Shown: positions 1-14,400 of the stretch, in pieces
Layout: each line of letters begins with the position of its first letter
Position numbering within the stretch: the stretch's first letter is position 1
NCBI RefSeq assembly: GCF_963576545.1
Contig: NC_083638.1
Coordinates: 22,285,590 to 22,349,589 of the forward strand
Direction of reading: 5' to 3'
Source: Limanda limanda
Lineage: Eukaryota; Chordata; Actinopteri; Pleuronectiformes; Pleuronectidae
Length of the DNA: 64,000 nucleotides
Position numbers and translations under genes: made by a program
Notes under the pieces: model-generated
Databases searched by the model: none
What the model saw: only the letters and a program-made list of their open reading frames with translations
What the model was told of the DNA's origin: nothing

Positions 1-414
1 TGAAATTCATTTTTCTTAAATTAATTTTAAAAGCAAAGAATGAACTTTTCACTATAAATTACCAAACAAGGGACATTTTGAATAAACTTAAATGCATGTG
101 GTGCTCTTGAACACAGGAAAACGTCTGCACATTATACGTTGGGATCTGAAGCCTTTACATATAGAATCACCACGTCCTCACCTGTGTACCCTGATGGACA
201 GATGTACGTTTGAAAGTGATGTCTGTAAACGTTGAGGAATTGTTTTTAGATAAATCAAAGAACACAAGTGTAAATTATGAAGAAATGTTGGAGCTGACAT
301 TTTTGCAAAGTGTTAATACTGAGATTGTGGCACTGGTGGTTAGAATGAAATGGGTCAAACAAAACTAATAAAAGACAAATATGTAGAGAAAATGACAAAA
401 TGGAAATAAATATC

Positions 415-2255
415 AAGCAAAGAACTATCAATTTTATTCATTGTTGTGCTTTAGCCTGTGAAATTTCTTTTCAAACACCAATTCAAATGCAAGCATATTT
501 TTCTGTAGGGAGCGAGAGCAAGGGGACATCCAATAAATGATCAATGACAAAAAAAAAAATGAAAATATGACAGCTTTTAGTAACTCAAACAAAATAAAAA
601 TCATTGTTATCAATGAAAGATCCTAAAATCATTATCTTCAACAAAAGCAAACACTATTTCCTTTTGTGCGGATGTCCGGGGGGCGGGGGGGGTCTTTATG
701 CACAGGTGTAGTCCCGTTTCCCCTCAACGCTCAGTTTCACTCGACTGGGAGGAAACGCTGAGCCACAAAAGAGTCAAATACAGGAGGTGTGGGGTACATT
801 CCCCGAACTCGTCAAAAAGGCTAGATTTGCTGTTGCTGCCTGATTTTGGGTGAGACTCGTACACTAAGTGGAATAAAAATAAAAAAAATGAAAGAAAATA
901 TCACACGTTGAACCGAAGGCAGCCCCCCACTTTCTGCTGAGTTGGGGATCAGAGGGGAGATGTGGCTCAGAACTACACTGATAAGCCACCTTTACACAGG
1001 TGGAACCTTTAGACGAGACAAAAGAAAAAAGAATGGATAAAGAAAGAAATGTACAAAGTAAACAAGGGCGGGTTTTGCAGTGGAATCTCTCTTGATTGCT
1101 TGCCATCTCTCAGTGCAGGAACTGAGTCTGAAAACTAGTGCAGGACGCAAACAAGTTTTCACTCACTTAGATTTTATATTTTTAGTTTTTTTTTTATACA
1201 TTTTAGTCTAAATATTTGCAAAATATGCATTTGCCTGTCATATCATAATCATCAATCAGTTTATACTTTGTGCACAGAAGCTCATTTGTTATTAAATTCT
1301 AAAGCGCATTAATCTTTTTTTTTTTTTTTTTGATAAGTCTTTCTAAACCTAAACCCAGATACCATAACAAGGGTCTCTCAGACAAGGAAGCTTTTCATCA
1401 CACATTTCGTGTACCACTCGTCTTTTTCTTTCCCGTTTCTGATGGCTCGAGTACCTGGATTTAAAAGCATCGTAAAAGTGAGGAAATGGAGGACTTGTTG
1501 GTGTTGGTGGCAGCGAAGACGACAATCTGGCCTTGGAAAGAGACGCGTGATAATGCTGGTGCCGGGCCTTTTCAATGCATGAGGGCAAAATTCAAACAGG
1601 CAAATTCTTTAGGCCAACAGTTCTCCCTTTACTAAAAGGCAAACACTGATGTTTCAGGGTCATTTCCTTAAAAAAAAAAAAAAAAAAAGGTAATTCAAAC
1701 AAGAGAAATTACCGCAGCAGTCCACTTGGTAGATAGTTCTTCCTGTTCGAGTGAGTCCACTGTTTGCTATCTGAGCCAAGCTGCGGGCTCAGTCAGGTGA
1801 GTCTCGGCTCATCACCTGTGACCTCAGCCCCGCCTGTCTATTCAACAGTCCTTCGTTGCTGCTTTAGAAGTAAAACAAAAAAGGAAAAGAAAAAAAAAGA
1901 AAAAAACAGCAGTGGTGCACAGAGAAGAGAGAGCAGTCACAGGGAAATCTTTGTGAATGCAGCTTGTTTCTCTTCTTCCAAAAAGAAAAAGGAGACGAGG
2001 AAAAGGGTGTTGGAAAAGCTGGTTCTCAGGAAAGCAGGGAACAGGAGGGAAGAGGAGGAAAATCTTGCAAGAGAACAAGTTGGGCAGTGTTCCTGTTCAT
2101 CGGTTTGGTGTGCGTGTCCATGTGTAGATGTACTGTACTGTCAACGAGTGCATTTTGAGCTTGTATGCATGTGTGTGTGTTTGTCAATACATTGGGGTAT
2201 TCTTGCGTGTGTGTGTGTTTGTGTGTGTGTGTGTTGGGGGAAGGTGTGTGTGTGT
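415..2255 (-). other. usp10: Predicted usp10 3' untranslated region
   Basis: No coding sequence follows the usp10 stop. The best polyadenylation signal on the minus strand is AATAAA (complement of 433-438), followed by a T-rich stretch. The interval includes a CA-rich start (minus strand), an A-rich tract near 1671-1688 and a T-rich tract near 1320. Overlapping ORFs here (for example 1764-2474) are low-complexity shadows. The 3' end is inferred and could lie elsewhere. Confidence 0.5.
2165..2255. repeat. TG/CA-rich simple repeat abutting the usp10 stop codon
   Basis: Imperfect (TG)n on the plus strand, interrupted by TTTG and GGGGGAAGG. On the transcript strand it reads as CA repeats starting directly after the stop codon. 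Confidence 0.85.
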
Positions 2256-2443
2256 CTACAGCAGGTCGACGCGGCGGTAGTACAGCAGGTAGGCGGTGCG
2301 CTCAGAAGTCTGCTTCACCACCTGGTACTGGTTGATGACCTTCACCGCCTGGTCGTCAATGCGCAGCCAGCCGTTAAGACCAATGTGGAAGACATCCGTG
2401 GTGTAATGACCGCCTGTCGCACTGTTCCCATGGTGATAGACAA
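2256..2443 (-). CDS. usp10: usp10 coding exon 14 (catalytic His/Asp, stop)
   Basis: Encodes [17 protein letters not shown], with the catalytic His, then [20 protein letters not shown], and ends [12 protein letters not shown], as in human. The stop complement is at 2256-2258. Confidence 0.96.
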
Positions 2444-5400
2444 CTGGATGAGTAGAGAGAGAGGAGGAGATTAATGTGGAATGTTTTACGGTACTTTAGT
2501 TATAACTCATGCATTACTTTAAATTTGTTTCCTGAAGTTTTGCATATAATGTAAATGTACTAAAATAACAGACACTAAAACTTAAATTGAACCAGACTTA
2601 TTCCAAAATCCCTTTTTTATGATCTCAGAGTATTTCCTGGTGTCAAATGAAAGAATGTGCTCAGATTTAAGACAGATGGATACGGAGATTCTTACTGTAA
2701 ACTTCTAAACACCATTATCTTTTTGGAGAGTAGATGCGGAAAATTTAGCAACGAGACTTAAAAACATTAATAGCAAAACACAAGCACACCTGCAAAGAGC
2801 CGGTAAGTTCTTTGGCCTTTCACAACTTTGCTCCGGACTCCAGAGGACAAGAGATCTGTAAAGGAAAAACACATTTATAAGACCAAGACCATCTAATCCA
2901 TGTATTAAATTATAATTAAATACAGAATGGGTTGCATCATGTTTTTGCTGCACAACAAGTCGGTCTTCAGTGAATTCTGCCTTCATACAGATGCAGGCTA
3001 CAACCACAGATTTCTCAATCATAAGTAGGACATGGTTCTGAGTTTGTAGAATTTAAATAAAGCTTTTATCAAATGAGAAAGTACCAGCACATTTAAATGG
3101 TACATGTTGAATAACTGCAGCCACAGCTTAATTCTGATGCTATTCAGTTTTATCAAATGTTGCAATGCAATAATGTGAATTTAATTTAAGGCGGCCATAC
3201 ATACCATGTCTAATGAAAAGTCTGTTTTTGAAAAAACAATTAGGACCACCGAATCGTAATCATAAATCATTCTGAATTCCACAGATGTCTACAGCTATTC
3301 TACAGTAATTGTACCTGGTGACCTGATTTTTCATTATTACATGTATTTATTTTTTGTTTAATGCTTGTTGAAATGCTGTAAACCAATTTTCCATTTGAAT
3401 GAATAAAGTATTATCCGATCAGCAAGATGATTTTGCAACCAGATTAAATCAGAAGTCTTTTTCTGGGGAGCAATCAGTGTAAAATGTACAGACTGTGACC
3501 TTTTCATGTGCAAACTCATTGATTGAGATATTTACAGGTAACTTAAGACGCCTCTTAATGCATGTTTTCAAAGTTTTTCAAGGCTACAGTCCTGACGATT
3601 GGAAACAATACTACTTGTGTCTTAAATGCAATAGTGTTATCAAGAATTATTGACATGATATAAATAAAGTGGGCTTTCATTCAGATTGTGGGTCCGTACC
3701 TTTACTGATTTCCAGGTCAACGGGGTAATCGATGTTCTTGATGAGTTTCTGGCAGCCTCCAGTCTTTTCAAAAACGAATCTTTTCAGATGGAGAACCAGC
3801 ACAGGGGGCAGTTCTTCCAGGGTCACCCTTCGGCTGATCTCAATCTGGTAATGAGGACAGAGAGATAGACAAGTTTATTTGAAACTCTAGACTTTAACAA
3901 AAGCCTCATAAAGTTCTACTCAACAACACAGAAAAGACAAACACAAGTAAAGACGACAAGGTAACATTTTGTTCGTATTACAAGAGCAGCTTGCTGAACC
4001 TTCCAAAGAAGAGACGCGTGAATCACTATGTTCTCTGGCTTTTTATGAGGACAAAGGACAAGTGTCAGGCTCTGGACCAAACTTAAGTGTTTCTAAATAT
4101 GATAAAGATGAGAACGATACAATAATGTCACCATAATACACACTTCAAAGATGTCCATTACACAGCTGTAGAGCAGATGTTGCATGCACCAGTTGGTTCC
4201 AGCTTCATGTTCACTGTCTGTACGGTTTCCAGTCATGTATTTTCCACAGTGGTTAAATCTTGTGCTCTCAGACCAAAAGCAACATTTAACAAAAGTGAAG
4301 GTAATTAAACAAATACAAGTGGCCAACTTTACTCTTCATTTGTATCTTCAACTGTCAGAACACAGGCCAAGCAACAAAACATCACAAAGACTGTTGAGTG
4401 CTCCGAAATTATCCCGCAATAAATAAAGTAAAAAACAACAAGAACACAAAAACAGCCAATACATTTTATGTTAGAAAATGTTTTGTAATGTATTAATAAG
4501 TAGTATTTTTTTTTCTTACCTCCTGCTTGGTTTTAGTAGTGTAGCCCTGGACCGACTCCCTTGCAACCAAGGTTTCTAGAGCCTCCTGGACAGTGCGGAT
4601 CTTCTCTGACTGGATGTCCAGCTGAAGGGTAAAGAAAGGCTGCAGAGTGGCCGACTCTTTAGAGTTCTGTTGATAGACCACAGATCTGACAAAGAAACAA
4701 AACGCACAGTTAGAATTCCTCAGGAAATACAAGTTAGACATCTAGGAACTGTAGGGCCATCTTCAACTGAGGCAGGTTTGCGTTTAAACATTTCAATATG
4801 GGGTCAATGAGAAATTACAAAACAATTATATTTTTTACAAATTTCTTTGCTGCAAGTATGTGATCCAAACAGCTCCTGAGGAATTAAAATTAAAACTGGA
4901 AGATATTTTCAGGAAAAAACTATAAGTAATAACTTTCAAATGATTGCACTGATTCCTTGAGACAAAGCAATTACTCTTACGAGTGCCCAAAGAAGTCCAG
5001 AGGTTAAAGCCAAACTCAGTGGGTGTACAGACTACCCTCTGTAAACACACACTCCTGTATTCCATTCTCTCGGGTCACAACCGTTTCTAAAAAAATAATT
5101 CTTGAAGACACTGTACAACCAGTGTAGAGTAGGACTGTGCCAAGCCAGAACCACAGAGCATATTATTTAAGCAAGCTACACCCGCACAGGTTCTTAACTT
5201 TCCAATTTGTCTGAAAGCTAAGACCTTTGTTTGTGGATGAGTGCCCCATGTCTTGCTTTCCAGACTTCTGACCACAACAGACCCACAGTGGCTGTTATTT
5301 TGCAGGACTCTGGTGTTTGGTGGACAAAAGTGGGACATGGTGGCAGACTGATCCTCCATGACCAAGAACAGGGGTCAAAAACTTAGTGAGAACCCTTATT

Positions 5401-8400
5401 GAACCAGGAATGTCCTTTTGAGATGAGAACATTGCGCTTTTCCAAGGGAGACATGGCAACGACAGCAGAACACATAAAAACTCCAAGTTACAGACTGAAA
5501 AACATAAAGACAAAGAAAAGAAATCCCGACACGAAGATCCCATATTTAAGCTCCGTAACAAGGCAAGTTAAAAACAATGACTGCATCCCATGCCAGGGGT
5601 GCAAGAAAACAAGAGCCATCACGGTTCTTTCCCCTAAATACAGTGGTGACCCAAAGTCTAAATCCACTTTTACGATAGATTTTATTAACTTCACTTTGAA
5701 AAATGTTTGTGAAACAAATGTTTGCAACAACCTGTCAATGTACCTGATGTGACCACCGAAGATATCAGTGATGGGTGTGCGGACAAAGTCAGCTTGGCGA
5801 GTGATGGACGTCTTGTTTCTGGGACCAACTTGCTCCCACTCATCCTCGCTTCCTTCTTCCTCCTTTTCAGCAACATTTACCTCCACAGGTGCATGTGACT
5901 CAGGCCCGTTGGGTGTTGAAGCTTCTGTTGAGAAAAAAAACATATAAGATTTATCACATCAAATTACCTACATATTGAAAACTGTTTGAAAGTTTGAAAA
6001 AAAACAACAATATTTACAGGAATAATCTGCATCATATCCATAAAGTTTACTGTATCGACACAGATGTGGAATTCATCTCTAATATATGGAGCTCAATTGT
6101 ATGAATAGTTTCCATTCAGTCAAATGACATCTTTAATGGCCTTATCTCAGTTGTGATACAGTTTGGAAACAAGAGGTAAAAAAAAATGCTTACTCTCTTC
6201 CTGAGGCGATAATAGTTTTCTCAATGCCAGCATCTCCTCGTGTAATCCGTTGAGAGTGAAGCCAAGATACTCCTCTGCATCTTCTTGTCGGCCCTGAGAG
6301 CAGCACATTAGGACATCAGTACCAATTAAAACGTGTGCACATATGAATGTCAATGAGGTCAACAGACAGGGAAGACATTTTTTACAAGTGAGACAAAATG
6401 AGATTAAGTCTCATTAGGTATAAAAATGCCAACGTCTCATTCTGAGGATTTTAGTAATCTCATTCATTAAAACTGAATTGGAATCGACTCAGCATGTACA
6501 ACCCAAACTTCCTTTCTGCCTTCCAGGTGAGTTGTAAATATCTGAGACGGAAACAACAAGAACAGTTTCTTCGAGTACTGTCTGTTCCAGAGGAAGTGTC
6601 CAAACAAATCTTGAATCACTGCTTTGAAGTGAATGAGTAACACATGAAATCCAGAGGCAGCATTAGTTACCTTCTCAGAGAGACTGGACTTGATGAGTGT
6701 GAGGAGTCTGTAAATGTAAGTGGGCTCAAACGCTGCACCAGGCCGGACGTCTTTCATGATCTTATCACCAACGGCTGAGGACACAAGTTTCACAACATGA
6801 AATTAAGAAAGGAAATGTCTGTGTCTTTTTTAAACATCTTCTGTATCATATTTGACAAAAAACAAAACAGTAACAATTACAGGGCAGAACATTGCAATTT
6901 AGGCAAAAATGGGAAGAGGATCTGGGAAAAATGCTATTGATTCAGTTCATAATCAATTTATTTTATTTTAAATGTATGTCAGTATATCTCATGAAATGTT
7001 TAAAAAATAATCTGACCCGTCTTACCTTGCTGTTTGGCTTTAGATGGCACAGGCATGTTGTTGAACTCATTCACAAGCCTTACACTGTCAGAGACAAGGA
7101 AACAATGATGACTTTAAAGTAAAAATCACTTAAACACTTTGAGAGCAGCTTGCAGAGACAGCACTTACAAGTTGTCCATCATGGGAGTGGAGGTACAGGG
7201 TCTCTGCGTTTCACTGTGCAGAGGAATAGACTTCATCAGGTGATACATGGGGGGACATGCAATCAGGGCCTGTAGGGTCTGAGTGTTGAGAGTCAGGGAG
7301 AAAAACAGTGCAGCAAAAGCAGTACAACAGGCACTTTGTATCTTTCCTATCTGGTACAAATAGATTGATATGTTCCGCTATGTTGAAACTATGTTGAAGT
7401 TTGGTAATTTTAATTATTTTATCTTCTCAAAGACAGAAGAGAAATCTCAGTCTTCATTCGGACTGTAACTAATGATTATTTTAATTATCGTGTTATCTGC
7501 AGATTATTTTCTTGATTGATCTTGTCAATTAAATATCAGAAAATAGATCTCAATATTTTCTGCAGTCCAAGGGGCTGTCTGATTTACTGCGATATGAAAT
7601 AGCTTTAAATCATTTAAAAAAGCTAAACATAAGCAGATGCCTTTTTAACTTAAAAAAATTACCGAAATATTTATTTGACCATCAAATTAGTTGACAGTCT
7701 ATTTCAGCTTTAATTTCGAAGAAACGGCCCAAAAAAACGATTAGTCACTCATAACATGTTTTTAGCTTTCCTTAAAAGAAAAATGTAATTCTAGGACTTT
7801 TCCTGGCAGTCAAAACTCACTTCTCATCAAGTGTCAGCCAAAGACAAACTGTATTTCAAAATAGCACACTATTTTAAAAATAGCCTGACTTCACCTAACT
7901 TAACACGTTAAGAGCAATTCATGCAGCCAACAGTGAACCAGAGAAAAGTGTAGACACAGGTCAGAAGGACTCAAAGAAGTAGGTAGACAAGTCGGAGTGA
8001 AAGGATACAGCATTGATATAGCACCAGTTGCCCCTGTTGATCAGTCCTCTCGGCTGCAAAGACACTGGTTTATGTATCAACTTCACATTCTCAATAAGTT
8101 CTGGGGATTCAAAACACACAAAATGGTCTTAAACACGCAGCCGTGTAACAACTTCAAACAATGTCAAGCCATGTCAGTAAAACTTTTTGAATGAGATATA
8201 GAGGTGAATATTACAATACAGATTTTCGTTCCACAATCATGAATAAATTTCATTTTGAACAAAGACAAGTGTTTCTCCTCCAATCCCTGCCTCTTGTTAA
8301 ACAAGACAAGAGACATTCTGAGAAAGAGGGAGAAGATGCTGTACCACGCCTAGGAAGGGAGACTGTCATTTAAAACACAGCTCCCATGGTAACGTGGACA

Positions 8401-11400
8401 TTTACACAATCGCTATTTAAGACAGGAAACTGAAAACAAAGATTTAACTACATGTACAATTACATATACATTAGTCAATACAAACAGATTAGCACATTCA
8501 ATCCCCCAGTACTTACACAGAACCTAAAACTATTGCTTTACAAAAAGACAAAGCTTTATTAGAACAGCCCAATCAGTGGTGGGTGATTACTAAACTTACT
8601 TTATGCTGGAACAACCAGTCTTAATGTATGTAGCTTTGTTTATTATGACCCTCCCCTCTGGCCAGTTATTAAACGTTTATTTCACTTAACAATTCCTGGT
8701 GTATCAGTTAAACGAGAAAGAATAAAGAAGTATTGAGTATTTATAGTACGAACGACTAATGGGTAATGCTGAATGAAAGATCCCTCTTTCAGGACAAAGT
8801 CGTGACAGAGACTAAAGACTGTACCGAATGATGCATGTCGAATCACAGAACTGTGGGATCTGAAAGTGGCTCTTTGCAAACAATCATTTACTTGGTAAAT
8901 TTTATACTGCCTGCAATATATAGTGCTGATTACGATGTATAGTGTTGTTTTGCTGCAAATTGCTCCATAGAAAATATTAAGTCTGTAGGATCAGTTTGAC
9001 CCACGTGTGCTTTTCAGCGGTGCTGGTGGTTTTAAGAGAAACATCGGGACTGATGCCTTTCACGATAAATACATGTCTGCATATGAAAATACAGCCATGA
9101 GATTTTTGGAATTCATAAGTATGCATAAGGAAAATGTTCCTCTTAATGAAAGGAACATAAAAATGAACAATGTGGATCTCTAGTTACGCCTGATAAGTGC
9201 TGGGTAGTCGAATATGAGCAGATTTGACTGAAAAGTTTTGCATTCAAAGTGGAACTTGACCCAAAGTGTTTGAGTAGACAGAAACCATTGAGGTCTCTGG
9301 TAAGTTCCCAATAACTCAAGCATGTTCATACATGCAGCATTATCAGGTTTATCTAAATAAATAAATCTAAAACACTGCACACACTTCTTTGAGACAGAAG
9401 AAGCAGTTCACAATGAGTTGGGACAGCAAAATACTTGCATCTTGTATCTATTAAATAATGATCTTCAACGTGATCTCAAATCAGACTTAACTGTTTGTAA
9501 CTGATCCCCCTATATATGAAGCCAATCCACAATGGTTTGGCCTCAGTTTATTTTCTAACCCAACGTAATCAATGAGATGTTTCAAGAAATCATTTTCCCC
9601 TCTTTTACCTCACGTGATAGTTTCACTTAAGAAAACTTTAAAACTGTCTTTATCAGCAGATATATTAGTCTGTGTTTTGCTTGATTCAGGTTATCATATA
9701 TCTAAGAATCAATAACAGGGTATGTGCAACGTATTATTTTACCCTTTTAACATCTGAATGCCTAATTCTATTTACTTTTCAGCTATGAAAGGGAAGGGCT
9801 ATCCTATGTAATAGGAATCTAAGCAGGAGCTGGAATTATGGCACTTACCTTCTTAACCATATTATATATTTGCACATAACATATAGTAAGTCTCTTTCTT
9901 AACATCACACAAGGACAAGTGTACGTTCTCAAAGATCCTTCTAACAAAATAATAAAAGAGTCCAGAAACCACCCACCTGTCCTTCAGCTCTCTGAGGAGC
10001 ACAATCTGTCCTCACAACGTATTCTCTTACTACTTTTACTGGTGGTGGGTTGTGAGATAAAATGAATAACACAACTGTGACTAATGACTTACTATTCAAC
10101 AGCTATTCTGGATGTAATATCACCATCTAGTGTTCGTTTTTTTTTTTTAATTTCTTGAACATAAAACATCATATCTGTATTTATATACTGTATTCTACAT
10201 GTAATAAGGTGTTATCGAGCAATTTAAGCGGCTTAATTCAATTAAATACAGGATATAAGGTAATCAGTAGCAGAATATGAAGTTTGGCCACTTACTTCTT
10301 CAAACATCAAATGTTTAAAAACTTATACTCAGGAAAACAAGGATTAGGAACAGAGCAGTTGACTCAATACTGCCATCAAGTGGACTAGAAGAGACTTTAG
10401 CAGCAATGCACATCTCTTTTTTAAGCTAGAACATGAAAACTATGTAATGGGTTGTTTCTAAACATAAAATTAACATCTATATTTAATACCTGCAAGTTTA
10501 GGGGCCATGGGATCCTCTGATACATGGACAGGGCCAGCTTTGATGTCCCCAACTTTCTCGGGCTCCTCTGGTGTAGCGAGGATGGGAGACACAGCCTCCA
10601 CAACATTCTTTACCTCCACAAAGGCCTGAGGGCCACCAGGCAGAGGCTTAGAGTTGTGGAAGAGGCTAGCCCAGGACTTGGGGAGGTTGGCAGTGGGTGC
10701 AGCTGGAACCACAGGCGACTGGGCCTGGTCTGTCACTACCGGCTGTGCAGCAGAGTCTGGGGAGATCGGCAGAGTCTGCTCCCCACTCTCAGAGTCTTCT
10801 TTATGTCCATCTGCAGTGATGGGAGTTTCACTTTCCGCTAGCCCATTGGCCACCCCACTATCTGCTACCTCGCTTTCCTCCAGTTCAGTAGTCGTAATGG
10901 AAGTGGCGACAGAGGGGGTGGCCACAGCAGTTGAAGCAGGAAGAGGTGATTTGGAGCAGGGGCTGTGTGGAGTATCTGAAAGTTCAGGGCTCTGTGGAGC
11001 CAAATGATCTGGCTGCTGATCTGCAGTCCTCGGTCCTTCTGTCATCCCTCTGCTTTGAGAGGAGGATGAACAGGAGGAAGTTGCATTGTTGCCATCTGAT
11101 AAAGAGGCAGCTCCACTTGTTAAGTCCAAAGAAGAGTCATCAGGGCTATCACAAGTCCTCTGATTGGCAGTGGATGAGGGGGGAAACTTGGCTGCAGCCA
11201 CAGCAGCTGTTGCCATGGAGACAGGTCCAGGGGTGGAAAGTTCAGCCCCTAACAATGCCTTACCGTCCACATCCTCAGCACTGTGGTGGGGGCCACCGAG
11301 CGCATGTCCGTTTACCAGTCCTGTCATAGGCGGCCCATCTCCTGTGGTGCTGATGTTGCCAGTTAATGGGTCCAGGTAGCTGTAGTACCCCGGCGGTCGC

Positions 11401-14400
11401 TTTTTCTTTTTCTTCTTCTCTCGCTGTCCCAGGCCGCCAGGGTCCATGTCCTGGCAGGCCTGATTGTCCATGGCCGAGGCCTCAGAGTCAAGGCCATCCA
11501 AGGAGTTGAAGTCGGTTTCATCGGGGATGTCTGCTTCCGGAGAAGCTGTCTGTTGGGCTTTCTGGGCCGACTGGCAGCCCAGGATGAACTCTGGAGCCTG
11601 GGGATTGAGGGTGCTCGAAACCTTGAATAAAGGATCGTTCACCCCAATAGGCTTGGAATCCATCACCTCATCAACGCCAAACTCAATGCGCTGATAGTCT
11701 TCTGCTGCAGATGACATTTCAAAATTAGAATCAAAGTTTTGCCTCTAAATACAGCACATTAAATCATACTTCAATCAAAAACATTGTTCGTAACTGACGA
11801 CTGAAGAGTTTGGATTGAATTGTTATTTCTGAACAAATAATCCATCACTCAACAAGAATCTTAGGAGCTTGCAGTCACAGCAGTAAAAACAAAAGTGGGG
11901 TGATTCAACAATAGTATTTCCAATTTAGCACAGGGTTGAGGTAGTTAATAGAAATTTTATGACCTGCTTTTATAATGAAATTTGTATTTGCCTACCAAGT
12001 AGCAGCCAGCTATTAAATGACCAGACTTGAAATATGCGTTAAATGTGGACCTGGACTTTATTTTTGTAACTGCTCTGATTTTATCCAATTGATCAGCCAC
12101 TGATAGGTATCTGACGAAATTTCCTCTTATTAATTTGATTGTCGATCTCTATAAACGCAGATCAGGAAGCATAACAAGCAGCCGTCACTCAAAGTGCAAC
12201 ATTCAACAGAGGTGAGAAGTAATTGAGCTTGCTCACTCATCTTTTTTCAGTTAATACATTTGTATTCTAACTCAGCTAGACTAGTTTTAAGTTTTTCCCC
12301 AGAGCTGATCTTGCTTCTCTTCTCATCTTTGTTGAGTGTTGCACATGCGCAGTATGGATTAAAACGAAAGGGGCTGCATTGTGGGCTTCGCCGGTCTGAC
12401 AGTTTTCAGGTGTCTGCTTTCAGGTGTTTGTGTTTCGCAATAGCACCAGACTCCCTTTATAATTATGTACTTTTAGAGTTGTTGAGAGAAGAGAAACTTA
12501 ATTAACTTTGTGAAACATGGTCTACCACTAATTCTTTATTATTTGAGCGTTCTTTGAAATTCAGCAAATGTTATACATCAAGTTATTTATTTTTTCCTAC
12601 TGTAAAAAACATTTGCTTGTGTTTGTCCCAGTGTTTTGGCTAAGTAATGTTGCAGCAGTCTTTTTAAAAACACATTTTATCGTTGCAAACTGGGTGATGT
12701 ACGCGTTTATTGGCATATAGAGCGGGGGAAACTATCATGAGGGGTCTGTCTGATCGGGTTGTTAACCGCCTCTACTGCAGTCTGCTGAGTGTGACTCCGG
12801 GGTGAGAGCCTGTCACAGCCTGGCAGGACACACAACTGTGACTGCGTTGCGAACAGGACTCACATTTTCTCTCTGGTATTAATGCCTTTCTCTGTCATCT
12901 ATCTGGGATGTGAAAACATCAGATTTCTACACAGTCACAGAAAGTGTGTGTCCTGCTCATACAGTTCAGAAATAGAATCCAATAGAGTTTCACTCCTGCA
13001 GGTGAACCATGCAACACTGACACAGGTTTAATGTGGCACTGAATTGAAAAAAATATATAAAACACTAACAACTTGACAGTGATAATGGACATTTACTGAC
13101 AATGTAGGAATTCTGAGTAGGATTCAGCCCTGAAGTGTTTATTTGCATATAGAGTAAGAAGAGAAATCAGATCATAACTGGTCTTTGATCACCCAATACG
13201 CATGTTAATGAGGCGCAAACAGAGCCATAGACACTGTTATCGGTATTGGCTGATACTACTTTGAACGATCAGTGATCATCCGCCCCCAAAACCTGATTGG
13301 AACATTATTTTAGAGGCCTGCTAAAAGGAACTATAATTTCTTAACCTTTTTTCAGTTACGCACAAAACAAATCAAATTTAATTCATTCGTTACTGTTTGT
13401 TGTGTAGCAGCTTAAATAGAAATAACTGCAGTGAGAGATGCAAAGTGAAAAGGTGAAAATCATGAAACATTAGTAAGAGCAAATCAGAAAAATCAACCAA
13501 GTCTTTCATTATGACACAGGTCACCAAACTGTAAACCCTGATTTTCTGGAGGAGTTAAGAAAGTATGAAAACAGCAGTTACTTCCTCTACTGTGATTAGA
13601 AGATCTTCTGTTAGTGTTATTGGAATCACACTTCATGACTGTAAAATGCATTTGCAGTAAAAATCATTACAATTTAAGGATAAATACAAACATGTTAGCA
13701 ATCACAGAAAAACCATCACTGTACCTAGCAATTTGACTGTTAAATGATATTGAACTTCAATCAGATTTTAATTCAACCCTTCAGTGGTGAAAATGCATTG
13801 TATGCAAGAGAAGAAAAGATACTTAACAGTATCTTGAGCATGCAAAGCTCTACAGATTTTACCAACAGGCAAGAGAAAGAATACAGGCGCAAGGTTTAGA
13901 AAAGCCACCAGTTTTGGAAACCTGGATTTGAGGTTTACAGCAAACGTACAAAAGCTAGTCAAACCACAGGGTGTCGGACTCCTCAACTCACCGCAAACCT
14001 GCAGTCCCATAGACTCCATAATATAAGGTACAGCAGGAGTGCAGTAACTTCCTAAATAATCAATACAAATCAAGGTAAGGCAAATATCATGTGCAAACGA
14101 GAACCATTTCAAATAGGTGCCTGCTATTACATTTTTCATATGGTGGCTCAAAATCTAAAGAATAAAAATGGTGCAGAAACGTATTGTTTTCAATCATTAA
14201 GTTATTACTCAAGATCTACCAAGATCTGTAATATGTTTTACAACTGTATCTATAAATATAATCAAATGAAAAGCATTGCTCTGCCAGCTAATCAGGTCAG
14301 GTCAGCCTGGGCTTCAAGCTTACAACTTAAAGACCTACAGTGATATAAACTAAGAGCATGGTATAATAGTCAGCTCCTGACATCCGGCAGGGAATTTTGA

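Larger units (their letters stand above)
2444..8008 (-). other. usp10: usp10 introns 5-13 (apart from the exons listed)
   Basis: Introns: 2444-2789, 2856-3699, 3845-4519, 4686-5743, 5925-6193, 6294-6670, 6775-7025, 7085-7168, 7279-8008. All have GT-AG ends. They are AT-rich; apart from the degraded DNA element at about 7460-7745 I see nothing of note in them. Confidence 0.85.

Noticed and set aside
1764..2474. 236-aa plus-strand ORF
   Set aside because: Lys-rich and Cys/Val repeat composition from A-rich and TG-rich DNA, and it runs antisense through usp10 exon 14.
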